A stretch of 40,151 bases of DNA from RGIG995 sp045543655 (GCA_045543655.1 JAZPXN010000059.1:1-40151); one strand, 5' to 3'; numbered from the stretch's first letter, positions 14,872 to 22,721 are shown. The notes: generated from the letters alone by a model not told the origin. Translations and numbers: made by a program.

Positions 14872-15777
14872 ATGAAGATTGCAACAACCCTTGCGGAGGT
14901 GCTGAATTATACCGGCTACGATTTCGTTGAAGCCGTGGCCCTTTACGAAGGCACCGGCTTTCGGTATCTGGATTTCAGCTTCTATCAAATGGTCACCCGC
15001 CCCGATCATCCCTTGATGAAGGACGATTGGAGAGACGTCGTCGCCGCCGTCAAGGCGAAGGCCGACGAACTTGGCATTACCTTCGTTCAGGCCCATCTTC
15101 CGGCCTGCAAGCTCATTGACGAGGGAAAAGAAATCGGTCTTGCGGCCTGCCTGAGAGCCATCGAGGCCTGCGAAATGCTGGGCATCGAAAACGCCGTGAT
15201 CCATTCTTCCTTTGCGGAGGGCCCCTATCGGTATCCGGAGGATAAGGAAGCCTATTTTGCGGCAAACAAGCCGTTTTTCGACGCCTTGATCCCCGCCATG
15301 GAGCGCCACGGGGTCAACGTGCTTCTGGAGAACAGCTGCACCGTCAATACCCAGGGGCTGTATTTCCCCATGACGGGACGGGATCTGAAGGACATGATCG
15401 CTTATCTGAACCACCCCCGGTTCGGCGCAATCTGGGATATCGGCCACGCCCATATTCAGGGATTGGATCAGCGCGACGAAATGGTAACCCTGGCAGGGGA
15501 TCTGAAGGCCGTCCACATCCACGATAACAACGGACGGAGGGATCAGCACCAAGCCGTATTCAACGGGTCTCTGGATTGGGACAGCGTTCTGCGGGGCATC
15601 GTCGATTCCGGCTTCCCCGGCCCCTTTACCTACGAGATCGACGGACATCTCCCCTACCGCGCCGCAGACCCGGCGCCCATTGCCTCCCTGCGGAAGGAAG
15701 CCAAGATCAAAGCCTTGAAAGAACAATACGATACGGCCAAAAAACTCCTTGCGGCCTACGGCATCGAAGGAGAATAA
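14872..15777 (+). CDS. Sugar phosphate isomerase/epimerase (xylose-isomerase-like TIM barrel)
   Basis: A 301-residue AP-endonuclease-2/xylose-isomerase-like TIM barrel, the fold of hydroxypyruvate isomerase, IolE/IolH and related sugar epimerases. Metal-binding residues are visible in QAHLPA, NAVIHSS, LLENSC (Glu), WDIGHAHIQG (Asp, His), AVHIHDN (His) and the final YEIDG (Glu). Substrate unknown. The ATG at 14872 is preferred over the in-frame GTG at 14863 because TAAGGAG then lies eight bases upstream. It is the last gene of the MFS operon. Confidence 0.85.
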   Translation: MKIATTLAEVLNYTGYDFVEAVALYEGTGFRYLDFSFYQMVTRPDHPLMKDDWRDVVAAVKAKADELGITFVQAHLPACKLIDEGKEIGLAACLRAIEACEMLGIENAVIHSSFAEGPYRYPEDKEAYFAANKPFFDALIPAMERHGVNVLLENSCTVNTQGLYFPMTGRDLKDMIAYLNHPRFGAIWDIGHAHIQGLDQRDEMVTLAGDLKAVHIHDNNGRRDQHQAVFNGSLDWDSVLRGIVDSGFPGPFTYEIDGHLPYRAADPAPIASLRKEAKIKALKEQYDTAKKLLAAYGIEGE

Positions 15778-15792
15778 GACGAAAAAAAATGC

Positions 15793-15822
15793 AACCCGGA
15801 AAAGACGGATCTTTTCCGGGTT
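15793..15822. terminator. Bidirectional terminator between the sugar operon and the Fur gene
   Basis: A 12-bp stem (AACCCGGAAAAG/CTTTTCCGGGTT). The plus side continues CTCTCTTTTATT; the minus side continues GCATTTTTTTTC. It separates two converging genes. Confidence 0.85.
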
Positions 15823-15829
15823 CTCTCTT

Positions 15830-16201
15830 TTATTGAGCCGTTTCCCTGCGGCAGGAGGGGCAGATGATGCGAAGGGTGAGATCGTAGGACTCCACGGGAG
15901 CCCCCAGAATCTGCTCCAGCTGTGCGGTCAGATCGGGGACGGGGACGTCGTTGACCTCGCCGCAACGGGGACAAAGGCAATGGTGATGAGGAGCGACGGT
16001 CTTGTCGAAATGGTCGGGCTGACCGGGCATTTCAATCCGCAGAATTTCTCCCGCGTCACTCATCAGGCCCAGATTTCGATAAACCGTACCCATGGCAATG
16101 GAAGGCAAAACCTGCTTGGCTTCCAGATAAATTTGTTCCGCCGTCATGTGACGCATAGAGTTTCGGATCACGTCGTAGATGATCCTGCGTTGCTGTGTCA
16201 T
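15830..16201 (-). CDS. Fur-family metalloregulator (PerR-like)
   Basis: A 123-residue Fur-superfamily repressor, slightly short at the N-terminus. It has a winged helix-turn-helix (about 1-60, with AMGTVYRNLGLM as recognition region), a dimerisation domain with DHFDKTVAPHHHCLC (regulatory metal ligands) and two CxxC pairs (CPRC about 78-81, CPSC about 115-118) for structural zinc. The pattern fits PerR (peroxide sensing with Fe/Mn) somewhat better than Fur or Zur, but this cannot be settled by eye. It has a consensus promoter with an inverted repeat over its start, consistent with autoregulation. Confidence 0.88.
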   Translation of the reverse strand: MTQQRRIIYDVIRNSMRHMTAEQIYLEAKQVLPSIAMGTVYRNLGLMSDAGEILRIEMPGQPDHFDKTVAPHHHCLCPRCGEVNDVPVPDLTAQLEQILGAPVESYDLTLRIICPSCRRETAQ

Positions 16202-16245
16202 AGACGATGTTCCTTTCCGAAAATTTGTGGATCAAGAGATTAAGA

Positions 16246-16259
16246 ATAATTCCTATTAT
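16246..16259. promoter_or_regulatory. Possible Per/Fur box over the start of the Fur-family gene
   Basis: The inverted repeat ATAAT-TCCT-ATTAT covers the predicted transcription start (near 16257) of the minus-strand Fur-family gene. It is AT-rich and symmetrical like Per/Fur boxes but does not match the 7-1-7 consensus exactly. Confidence 0.4.
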
Positions 16260-16263
16260 CCTT

Positions 16264-16292
16264 ATTATATCACAAGATCTTCGGATTGTCAA
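16264..16292 (-). promoter_or_regulatory. Consensus promoter of the Fur-family gene
   Basis: On the minus strand: -35 TTGACA (16287-16292), 17-bp spacer, -10 TATAAT (16264-16269). Its upstream edge lies less than 10 bases from the left inverted-repeat arm of the HEPN-TIR island. Confidence 0.85.
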
Positions 16293-16300
16293 GGGGGTAA

Positions 16301-16334
16301 TTTAAAATTTATATATTCCAAAAATCGGGTGATA
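16301..16334 (+). repeat. Left arm of the inverted repeat bounding the HEPN-TIR island
   Basis: Compared with the complement of 19247-19280 this arm shares ATATATTCCA exactly, then CGGGTGA after a five-base variable stretch, and partial identity in the flanking AT-rich ten bases. The arms point inward around a 2.98-kb segment. Confidence 0.55.
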
Positions 16335-16397
16335 AAGTAATTTTTGTGAATAAACACTGATTGCATAAATATTTATTCTTTTTTGGCCAAAAGAAAG

Positions 16398-16423
16398 AAA
16401 CTCTCACAAAAATGCGAGAGCTT
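16398..16423 (-). terminator. Terminator of the HEPN-TIR unit
   Basis: Stem CTCTC-CA/TG-GAGAG (16401-16420). The minus strand continues TTTCTTTCTTTTGG. It lies about 25 bases past the TIR gene stop. Confidence 0.7.
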
Positions 16424-16446
16424 CTCAAAACATTTATATTGCGTTA

Positions 16447-18444
16447 TCAAGCGTTCAGATCAATCCACATTGCCGGGCGAACTCCAATATGGACATACCC
16501 CTCCAGATCATTGACAGCAACATCTAGATTCATTGATTCTGCATCTTTATAACTTGCTACCCAGGCGCGATGGCTAGGACTTCCTTCTGTTTGACGAGTC
16601 CACCAGTAACAAACTAGACGACTAGACCCGACGGAAACACCGTTAGCAAGAGCATATTCTGTTGGTCTGCAAGTCTCTGTTTTCTTGCAAATAAGATCAA
16701 AATACTTGTTGGTTTCAGTTGCGCTTAGTATAAAAACCTTGTCATATACGCCACTTCCATTATTTGCATCCACACATGCTTCAAGTATTTTTTCTTTTTC
16801 AGCCCCGGAGAATGTTGAATTGAAAAACTCATCATTCAACCATTTACGCAGAGTACAAGTTTCCCATGTAACTTGACTGCGTTCGTCATTATAGTTTTTA
16901 TTATCAAGGACAAATTTGCTGGCAACTAACATTTTATTGTCCTTGATTTCAAGGACCACCCATTCAATATCTTCCTTGCCGTTTGATGCGTTGTTATCTT
17001 GCTCATATTCACCAAATGAAATATATGCTCCTTCCTCGACCAATCCAAATCTATCATAAACTTCTTGTCCGTATGTAGCAATAAAATCGTTTTTCCTATA
17101 AGCATGAATTAACACAAGTAAAAACACAATGACCATACAAATTGCTGAAATAGTAATCAAGGCGACTTTTTTAAGTTTTTTCGCTGCACGTTTCTTATTC
17201 AAGCGTACGTTCTCGTTTCGTGTATTGATATGCCCTATATAACCAGCAAGAGATGCTTTCAGTTCTTCATCGCCAAAGCGTACCGCCTTTTGATAATTAT
17301 TACTGTCATCAAACGGTTTGGAGCAATCCTTCAAACCTTCTTGTTTTCTTACATGGAATTCCGCCATCAATTTCCCAAGATATGCCTCCGCACACTCCGG
17401 ATCCTGATTCAACACCTGCTCGCAAAAATCGTCTGCACGGTCAAACTCACCGTCTTCCAAGAATATAAATATTCGCTTCAAAAGAGCAGAAATGTTCGTG
17501 TTTCCGTTTTCAATTACTGCCTCCGTAACGGCGGCAGGCTTAGGTTCATCCGAAGCGATCACTTTTTTGATTCCACGGGCAATGTCATTGATAAAGCCGA
17601 TTTTGCTCATATCCTGCGCCTGGAGGTGGGCAAACTCTTCGGGCAGATCGTAGGCATCCATATCCCGATAACAAGGAATCAGCAGTTTAGAGCGGTCGGT
17701 TTTCATCAGCTGCAAGAAGCGGGACCACTCGTTTTTCACCCAAACTGCAGAAAAATATTCCGGCTTTGTTCCGAGAACCAGCATAACCTTTGCGGAATTG
17801 AGGGCCGCAAAAATATAGGGTTCATACTCCTGCCCCAGCTTGTCCTCCAAGGTAATGGCGGCATAAAAAACCTTAAACCCTTCCTGGGTCAACTGATAAT
17901 AAATATCGTTAGCAATGGTGCTATCAACGGTACGCTTGCCGGCATCGTCGGTTTCTTTATAGCAAATAAAAACGTCAAAAGGCTTTTCGTTTTTGACAAT
18001 GACGAGAATATCCCGCTGAATCTTATCAATGGCACGAGCTTCTTTTTCATAGATCTGCTGCTGCGCCGGGTCGGAATAGTCCACCGCCGCCTGATAGTCC
18101 GCATCCGCAGTAACGGCATCAAAGAGCGTTCTGTGGCAGGTGGGAATCCGTTGGTGGGTTTTAGGATCTTCCACATACTCAATGCCGTATTTGCACAAAA
18201 TCAACCCCCAATGAGCCTCTGCCTCGCTATCGTCCTGCTCTACGATCTTTTCATAAATCTGAGCCGCCTTGTCAAATTCACATTTCAGACGCAGATTATT
18301 CGCACGGTTGAACAGATTTGCCACAACCTCGTCGGAAGTTTTGGGCAAAGTCTGTTGAGTTCCGCAATATTCGCAGGTGGCTACCTTCGAGCCGTCGGTA
18401 ATCTCCAAAGAACCGCCGCACATTTTACATTTAAAAACCGACAT
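16447..18444 (-). CDS. Zinc-ribbon / TIR / transmembrane / DUF6273 protein
   Basis: A 665-residue multidomain protein. In order: a zinc ribbon (C6xxC9, C24xxC27); a TPR-like helical part (about 40-95); a TIR domain (about 155-295) opening PFDVFICYKETDD, with WVKNE (about 235-239) matching the WxxxE motif that holds the catalytic glutamate of NAD-cleaving bacterial TIRs; a second TPR-like part (about 315-360); a basic stretch then one membrane helix (about 427-449); and a C-terminal DUF6273 domain (about 465-665, with TWETCTLRKWLN and GVRPAMWID). By the positive-inside rule the TIR end is cytoplasmic and DUF6273 outside. The second ATG (18444) is chosen because GGAG sits seven bases before it; 18450 is possible. 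It overlaps the HEPN-like gene by 14 bases. An immune role is inference. Confidence 0.85.
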   Translation of the reverse strand: MSVFKCKMCGGSLEITDGSKVATCEYCGTQQTLPKTSDEVVANLFNRANNLRLKCEFDKAAQIYEKIVEQDDSEAEAHWGLILCKYGIEYVEDPKTHQRIPTCHRTLFDAVTADADYQAAVDYSDPAQQQIYEKEARAIDKIQRDILVIVKNEKPFDVFICYKETDDAGKRTVDSTIANDIYYQLTQEGFKVFYAAITLEDKLGQEYEPYIFAALNSAKVMLVLGTKPEYFSAVWVKNEWSRFLQLMKTDRSKLLIPCYRDMDAYDLPEEFAHLQAQDMSKIGFINDIARGIKKVIASDEPKPAAVTEAVIENGNTNISALLKRIFIFLEDGEFDRADDFCEQVLNQDPECAEAYLGKLMAEFHVRKQEGLKDCSKPFDDSNNYQKAVRFGDEELKASLAGYIGHINTRNENVRLNKKRAAKKLKKVALITISAICMVIVFLLVLIHAYRKNDFIATYGQEVYDRFGLVEEGAYISFGEYEQDNNASNGKEDIEWVVLEIKDNKMLVASKFVLDNKNYNDERSQVTWETCTLRKWLNDEFFNSTFSGAEKEKILEACVDANNGSGVYDKVFILSATETNKYFDLICKKTETCRPTEYALANGVSVGSSRLVCYWWTRQTEGSPSHRAWVASYKDAESMNLDVAVNDLEGYVHIGVRPAMWIDLNA

Positions 18445-18997
18445 TTTCATTCTCCAACTTCATACATTTGCTTTTCAACGAGCATTTTTGAACAACATCA
18501 TCGTTAAATATAGGAATTTCTGCTGATTCATAAAATTTGTTTCTTATATTTGTACTAAACGAATACATTCTTTTCACTAATGCGATGCCACTTTTGGAAA
18601 GATTTTTAAACTTCACATCTGCATCATTGTAATACTCCAAAGAAACCATACCATGTATCAAATTGTTTCGCTCTTTGCACCAACCTTTAACGGCGTACAA
18701 CAAATTTATATCTTCCTCTTGAAAAAGTGAATAATTGCTTTTTATCAATCTTATATAGCATTCTAATTTCGTCGTGATCCCAACTCTTCTTTTATCTGTT
18801 CTTTCAGCTTTCGTGCAACCTGAACAGACCTTAGCAAGGGTTCTGTTTACTCTGCTTTCAAAACAGGCATAACACAACCAGCAAACCTCTATATACAACT
18901 CATTTTTATACGCAGAATCGATTCTGTGCAGGACTGACTCGTGCATATCTGCCATTGCTCTCCGGATTTCAATTGACTCTTTAGGTTTCACTTGCAT
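18431..18997 (-). CDS. HEPN-like protein with RNxxxH motif
   Basis: A 188-residue, mostly helical protein. The segment CKERNNLIHGM contains R110-N111-xxx-H115, the RNxxxH motif of HEPN RNases, placed after a long helix as usual. A cysteine pair (CSGC, about 58-61) and several other cysteines in the first half may bind metal. HEPN proteins occur in toxin-antitoxin, abortive-infection and CRISPR systems as RNA- or tRNA-cutting effectors, but some only bind. The assignment rests on this motif and context. It is the first gene of a unit with the TIR gene. The ATG at 18997 is very close to AGAGGA; the GTG at 18991 has better spacing. Confidence 0.6.
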   Translation of the reverse strand: MQVKPKESIEIRRAMADMHESVLHRIDSAYKNELYIEVCWLCYACFESRVNRTLAKVCSGCTKAERTDKRRVGITTKLECYIRLIKSNYSLFQEEDINLLYAVKGWCKERNNLIHGMVSLEYYNDADVKFKNLSKSGIALVKRMYSFSTNIRNKFYESAEIPIFNDDVVQKCSLKSKCMKLENENVGF

Positions 18998-19078
18998 TTC
19001 CTCTTTTCATAACAGAATATTAATTCCAACAATTTGAAAGTTAAGCACAAACAAGTAGGTGTATCTTTATCTGATAGC

Positions 19079-19107
19079 ATTATACCACAAATGTAAGATT
19101 TTGTCAA
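19079..19107 (-). promoter_or_regulatory. Consensus promoter of the HEPN-TIR unit
   Basis: On the minus strand: perfect -35 TTGACA (19102-19107), 17-bp spacer, perfect -10 TATAAT (19079-19084). The start near 19072 gives a leader of about 75 nt. Expression is expected to be constitutive unless repressed. Between this promoter and the right repeat arm (19108-19246) I see no gene. Confidence 0.85.
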
Positions 19108-19246
19108 ACAAAAAAAGAAAAACCTCCTGCTGATTGATTCAATTCCGCTAAACGAAAAGTTTTCATGACTACTTTAAGAGGATTGCATCAGCATTGCGTC
19201 GCATGTAGAATTTTATATTTATTCATTGTTTTTTGGATAGAGCCCC

Positions 19247-19280
19247 TGTCACCCGCTAATTGGAATATATAATTTAAAAT
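19247..19280 (-). repeat. Right arm of the inverted repeat bounding the HEPN-TIR island
   Basis: The complement of this arm shares ATATATTCCA and CGGGTGA with the left arm at the same spacing. It contains the stop codon and last codon of the acetyltransferase gene. Confidence 0.55.
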
Positions 19281-19852
19281 TTCAGAATTCTCTCCACCAC
19301 TTCTTTGGGAAGATCGGGGAAGGGAACGGGCTCCGGCGGGGGAACGGGATAATCCCCCAGGCGGCGTTCGAGAAGGGCGACGTCGCACCATTGCCCCAGC
19401 TTGAAGCCGCATTTTTTCTGTAATCCGGCAAAACGGAAGCCGAAATGGTTGTGAAGTCTTTCGCTTCCCGGATTGGGCCAGGACAATACGGAACAGACGT
19501 TCTGATACCCCTGCAGGCGCAGAAGATCCAGAAGAGCGGCGAAAAGGTGCGTGCCGATGCCCTGTCCGTGAAGGTCACTCCGAACGTAGACCGACAGCTC
19601 CGGAGTCCACGCAAAGCCGTAGCGGGAACGGTAATGGGAGGCGTAGGCGTATCCAAGGATCTTTCCGTCGGCCTCGGCCACGAGATAAGGATATTGCTCC
19701 AGAATCCCCTCCACCCGGGCGCGGAAGGCTTCGGGAGAAGGCACGGTATGTTCAAAGGTCACGGTGGTGGATTCCACGTAGGGACGGTAAATTTCAAGAA
19801 TCGCGTCGGAATCTTCCGGGAGTGCAATGCGGTAAAGAACGGTTGCGGGCAT
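19274..19852 (-). CDS. GNAT N-acetyltransferase, phosphinothricin acetyltransferase-like
   Basis: A 192-residue GNAT-fold acetyltransferase related to the PAT/Bar group, which acetylates phosphinothricin, methionine sulfone/sulfoximine or similar amino acids with acetyl-CoA. The acetyl-CoA motif is VRSDLHGQGIGTHLF (about 91-105). FEHTVPSPEAFRARVE near the N-terminus and SERLHNHFGFRFAG (motif B) match the family. It is divergent from the ECF sigma operon. The C-terminal tail runs into the right inverted-repeat arm of the neighbouring island, so its last residues may be derived from that repeat. Confidence 0.88.
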   Translation of the reverse strand: MPATVLYRIALPEDSDAILEIYRPYVESTTVTFEHTVPSPEAFRARVEGILEQYPYLVAEADGKILGYAYASHYRSRYGFAWTPELSVYVRSDLHGQGIGTHLFAALLDLLRLQGYQNVCSVLSWPNPGSERLHNHFGFRFAGLQKKCGFKLGQWCDVALLERRLGDYPVPPPEPVPFPDLPKEVVERILKF

Positions 19853-19876
19853 AAAAAGACCTCACTTTCTTCTTTT

Positions 19877-19905
19877 ATTATAATACAAAATCGGCAAATT
19901 GTCAA
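19877..19905 (-). promoter_or_regulatory. Consensus promoter of the GNAT gene
   Basis: On the minus strand: -35 TTGACA (19900-19905), 17-bp spacer, -10 TATAAT (19877-19882). It stands back to back with the sigma-factor promoter that begins at 19912. Confidence 0.85.
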
Positions 19906-19911
19906 GGAATA

Positions 19912-19940
19912 TTGACAAAATACGAATTTTCGTATATAAT
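19912..19940 (+). promoter_or_regulatory. Promoter of the ECF sigma operon
   Basis: -35 TTGACA (19912-19917), 17-bp spacer, -10 TATAAT (19935-19940), a housekeeping-type promoter. An autoregulated ECF-type site with an AAC -35 was not seen. Confidence 0.8.
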
Positions 19941-20000
19941 AAAAATGACGCGTAACGTTTTTCCGGATCCCGTATCTTATAGTGGAATCGAGGTGAGACC

Positions 20001-20489
20001 GTGGAGCATTTTCGCGATATCTACGAAGCGAACGTCAATGAAGTATACCGATTTTTATTATCCCTCTGCCGGGACGAGCATCTGGCGGAGGAGCTGACCC
20101 AGGAAACCTTCGTGCGAGCCATCGACAGGATCGACTCCTTTCGGGGGGACTGCAAAATATCGGTCTGGCTCTGTCAGATCGGAAAGCATCTCTTTTACCG
20201 CCAATATGAAAAATCAAAGCGGACGGTGGACCTGGAGGACGGAGACGTGGACCGTCTTGCCCGGGTCGAATCGCCGGAGGGGGATTTTCTGCTGACGGCA
20301 GAATCTTCGGAGATTCTAAGACACCTACATACGCTGGAGGATCCTTATAAGGAAGTCTTCATGCTCCACGTGTTCGGAGAGGTCTCACTGAAGGAGATCA
20401 GCGCACTCTTCGGAAAATCCGACAGCTGGGCGAGGGTCACCTTCTATCGGGCAAAAGCCGCCATCATCTCAAAATTAAAGGGGGATTGA
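20001..20489 (+). CDS. ECF RNA polymerase sigma factor
   Basis: A 162-residue sigma-70 family factor of the extracytoplasmic-function type with region 2 (about 5-70; EELTQETFVRAI is the -10-recognition and core-binding part) and region 4 (about 105-160; the helix-turn-helix SLKEISALFGKSDSWARVTFYRAK reads the -35). No region 3, as is typical. The start is GTG at 20001, with GAGGTGAG five to six bases upstream. The next gene encodes a zinc-finger membrane anti-sigma factor, so activity is probably held at the membrane until an envelope signal. Targets are unknown. Confidence 0.93.
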   Translation: MEHFRDIYEANVNEVYRFLLSLCRDEHLAEELTQETFVRAIDRIDSFRGDCKISVWLCQIGKHLFYRQYEKSKRTVDLEDGDVDRLARVESPEGDFLLTAESSEILRHLHTLEDPYKEVFMLHVFGEVSLKEISALFGKSDSWARVTFYRAKAAIISKLKGD

Positions 20490-20491
20490 AT

Positions 20492-21073
20492 ATGAAATGT
20501 GAGATCATCCGGGATCTTCTTCCGCTGTATATTGACAACGTCTGCAGCGAAGAGACCGAAAAGGAAGTGGAAGCCCATCTGGACTCCTGCGACGCCTGCC
20601 GGGAAATCTACGGAGATATGGTGCAAAACGTCATTAAGGACCTGCCGGAGCCGGCGGTGCCGGAAAAGAAGATCTATCTCGGCATCCGTCAAAAGATCGG
20701 CAATATGCTCATTTGCGCCATTCTTTTCATCGCCGTTATGGGCCTTGCCTTCGGCATGATCGGGGAGATCGGAGAGCACGGCTGGCCCCAGGGGATCTTC
20801 GCCATCGCCTTCTTCGTGCCCTGCACCGCATTCCTGCTTTCGATGATGAATATCTTTTTCTGGGGAACCTATCCTTCCCGTCCCTGGTTCTGCTGGATCT
20901 CGGGAGGATTGGCGGTCGTTCTGTGCCTCATAGGAGACTTGATCTGCCTGATCCATTATCAATTCCCGCCTCAATGGCCGGAGCTGATCCCCTATTGCGG
21001 AGCCATCGCCCTGGTCTTCGGCGGCATGGCGTTCTTCGTATCAAAGCTGTATTCCCGCTTCTGTATCCGATAA
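20492..21073 (+). CDS. Zinc-finger (zf-HC2) membrane anti-sigma factor
   Basis: A 193-residue protein with an N-terminal anti-sigma zinc finger (Cys in MKCEII, then HLDSCDACREIY with the HxxxCxxC pattern, about 30-40) followed by four or so membrane helices (about 72-95, 100-125, 132-155, 165-185). It should bind the preceding ECF sigma factor in the cytoplasm. No periplasmic sensor domain is visible. The ATG at 20492 is used, with GGGGG seven bases upstream; it lies two bases past the sigma gene stop. Confidence 0.88.
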   Translation: MKCEIIRDLLPLYIDNVCSEETEKEVEAHLDSCDACREIYGDMVQNVIKDLPEPAVPEKKIYLGIRQKIGNMLICAILFIAVMGLAFGMIGEIGEHGWPQGIFAIAFFVPCTAFLLSMMNIFFWGTYPSRPWFCWISGGLAVVLCLIGDLICLIHYQFPPQWPELIPYCGAIALVFGGMAFFVSKLYSRFCIR

Positions 21074-21089
21074 AAAGGAGGATATTATC

Positions 21090-22706
21090 ATGACGGAACG
21101 CAACGAAATTCTGCAAACACCGCTTCAAGCGAAAGTATTTCACCCTGCAGACGCCGTATTTGCTCTTCTCTCCGCACTTTTCGCCTTCTTTTTCCTGAAA
21201 TATACCTTTGCCTCGGCCCCCGGAATCGCGCTGACGGCAATCACGGTTCTGTTTGAGGGCGCAACGCTGATCTACGCCCGTCTGCGCAAACGCCCCCTGA
21301 ACGGCGCCGTCCTTTTCTGGGCAGCGGTGATTTTTGCCTTTTCTTTGGTCTTCACCCTGACGGCAAACAGCTTTCTGAAGGGATGGACCGTCTTTTTCCT
21401 CCTTCTTGCCACGGCCTATTGGATCTTTCTCACCTTTGGAAACCGCACCGAAAAATACGCCGACGATATGCTGGGCTTCGATCTGCTGAAAAGCCTGATC
21501 CTTCTCCCCTTCGGCAACGTCCATCAGTTTTTCCGCGCTCTGGGAGAAAGCGGCAAGAAGCATAAAGTGGCCCGGACGGCGCTGTATATCCTTCTGGGTC
21601 TGGGAGTTGCTCTGATTCCTTCGATCATCGTCTTCAGCCTTTTGACGGCGGGGGATACGGTCTTTGCCAATCTGACCGAATATCTTTTCAAGGATCTCGG
21701 AGAGGCCTTGGGACAGAATTTTGCCTGTCTCTTCTTTGCCCTGCCCATCGGGACGCTGATTTTCGGTCTTTGGTACGGAGCGGCGGAACAGAAATATACC
21801 ACCCTGCTCTCCCGCAAATCCAAAGACGGCATCACGAGGGTCCTGCGCTTCTCCCCCTCCGCGGTGGCCTGCGCCGCATTGACCCCCATGCTTCTCATCT
21901 ACGTGCTTTTCTTCGTCTCGCAGGCGGGATATCACCTGGACGCCTTCCGGGATCTGCGCCCCGAGGGGTACACCTACGCGGAATACGCCCGGGAAGGCTT
22001 TTTCCAGCTGGTAGCGGTCTGTGCCGTTAACGCAGCTATGATCCTGGCGGTGCATTTCTTCACGAAGCGAAAGGAAAACGGCCGGTATTCTCTGATCGCC
22101 AAAATCTACGTGGTTCTGTTCGCGCTGTCCTCCATATTCCTTGCGGTCATCGCCCTGCGGAAAATGCTTCTTTATATCGATCAGTACGGACTGACCTTGT
22201 CCCGGGTCTACGCCTCCTGGTTCATGATCCTTCTGTCGGTCTTCTTCCTGATTCTGATCCTGAAGCAGTTCCTCCCCAAATTCAACGGGATTCTGGCAGG
22301 GCTTCTGGCCTTCGTCCTTCTCTTCGGCGGCCTTTGCCTCTGCAACGCTGACGCCCGGGTGGCGGAATACAACCTGGAACGCTACCTCTCCGAAACCGAC
22401 CGGAATCCGGACGACCTGGATCTTGATATGTTCCGGTTCGAGCTTTCCGACGCCGCCGTCATCGCGGTAGACGAAGTCTACGACCGGATGACGAAGGAAG
22501 AACAGGCCAAGGCCGACGACTATTTCCTCCGTTGCGCAAGAAGTATTCTTCCCCAAGAGCTTTCCGACGGCGACTACGACATAGACCCCTTCTCCGATTC
22601 CTTCCGGTCCTGGAACATCGATTCCGGCCGGGCGGAGGAGATCCTACGGCGCCGCTGCCCCGATCTGTTCGAGGGTGTCCCCCACCGGTTCGGCTGGACC
22701 TGGTAA
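21090..22706 (+). CDS. DUF4173/DUF4153-family polytopic membrane protein
   Basis: A 538-residue protein with about a dozen membrane helices up to residue 425 and a soluble C-terminal tail of about 110 residues. The segment YTYAEYAREGFFQL (about 291-304) is the signature of DUF4173-type proteins. Function is unknown; these genes often accompany sigma/anti-sigma or two-component genes in Bacillota. It is the third gene of the ECF operon, 16 bases after the anti-sigma gene, with AAAAGGAGG upstream, and is a plausible accessory sensor or the regulated partner. Confidence 0.8.
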   Translation: MTERNEILQTPLQAKVFHPADAVFALLSALFAFFFLKYTFASAPGIALTAITVLFEGATLIYARLRKRPLNGAVLFWAAVIFAFSLVFTLTANSFLKGWTVFFLLLATAYWIFLTFGNRTEKYADDMLGFDLLKSLILLPFGNVHQFFRALGESGKKHKVARTALYILLGLGVALIPSIIVFSLLTAGDTVFANLTEYLFKDLGEALGQNFACLFFALPIGTLIFGLWYGAAEQKYTTLLSRKSKDGITRVLRFSPSAVACAALTPMLLIYVLFFVSQAGYHLDAFRDLRPEGYTYAEYAREGFFQLVAVCAVNAAMILAVHFFTKRKENGRYSLIAKIYVVLFALSSIFLAVIALRKMLLYIDQYGLTLSRVYASWFMILLSVFFLILILKQFLPKFNGILAGLLAFVLLFGGLCLCNADARVAEYNLERYLSETDRNPDDLDLDMFRFELSDAAVIAVDEVYDRMTKEEQAKADDYFLRCARSILPQELSDGDYDIDPFSDSFRSWNIDSGRAEEILRRRCPDLFEGVPHRFGWTW

Positions 22707-22721
22707 AAGAATAAAAAGTGA

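Larger units (their letters stand above)
16301..19280. mobile_element. Candidate non-autonomous element carrying HEPN and TIR genes
   Basis: The segment lies between two inward-facing imperfect inverted repeats (16301-16334 and 19247-19280). It contains one two-gene transcription unit with its own consensus promoter and terminator, and is visibly AT-richer than the Fur-family gene on its left and the acetyltransferase gene on its right. No transposase or integrase is present, so movement would need enzymes supplied in trans. Target-site duplications were not recognised. The last codon and stop of the acetyltransferase gene lie within the right arm, as if insertion had redefined that gene's end. 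Confidence 0.45.

Noticed and set aside
20928..22556. A 542-residue minus-strand frame opposite the DUF4173 gene
   Set aside because: It is charged, low-complexity, without recognisable motifs, and exactly opposite a well-supported membrane protein gene.
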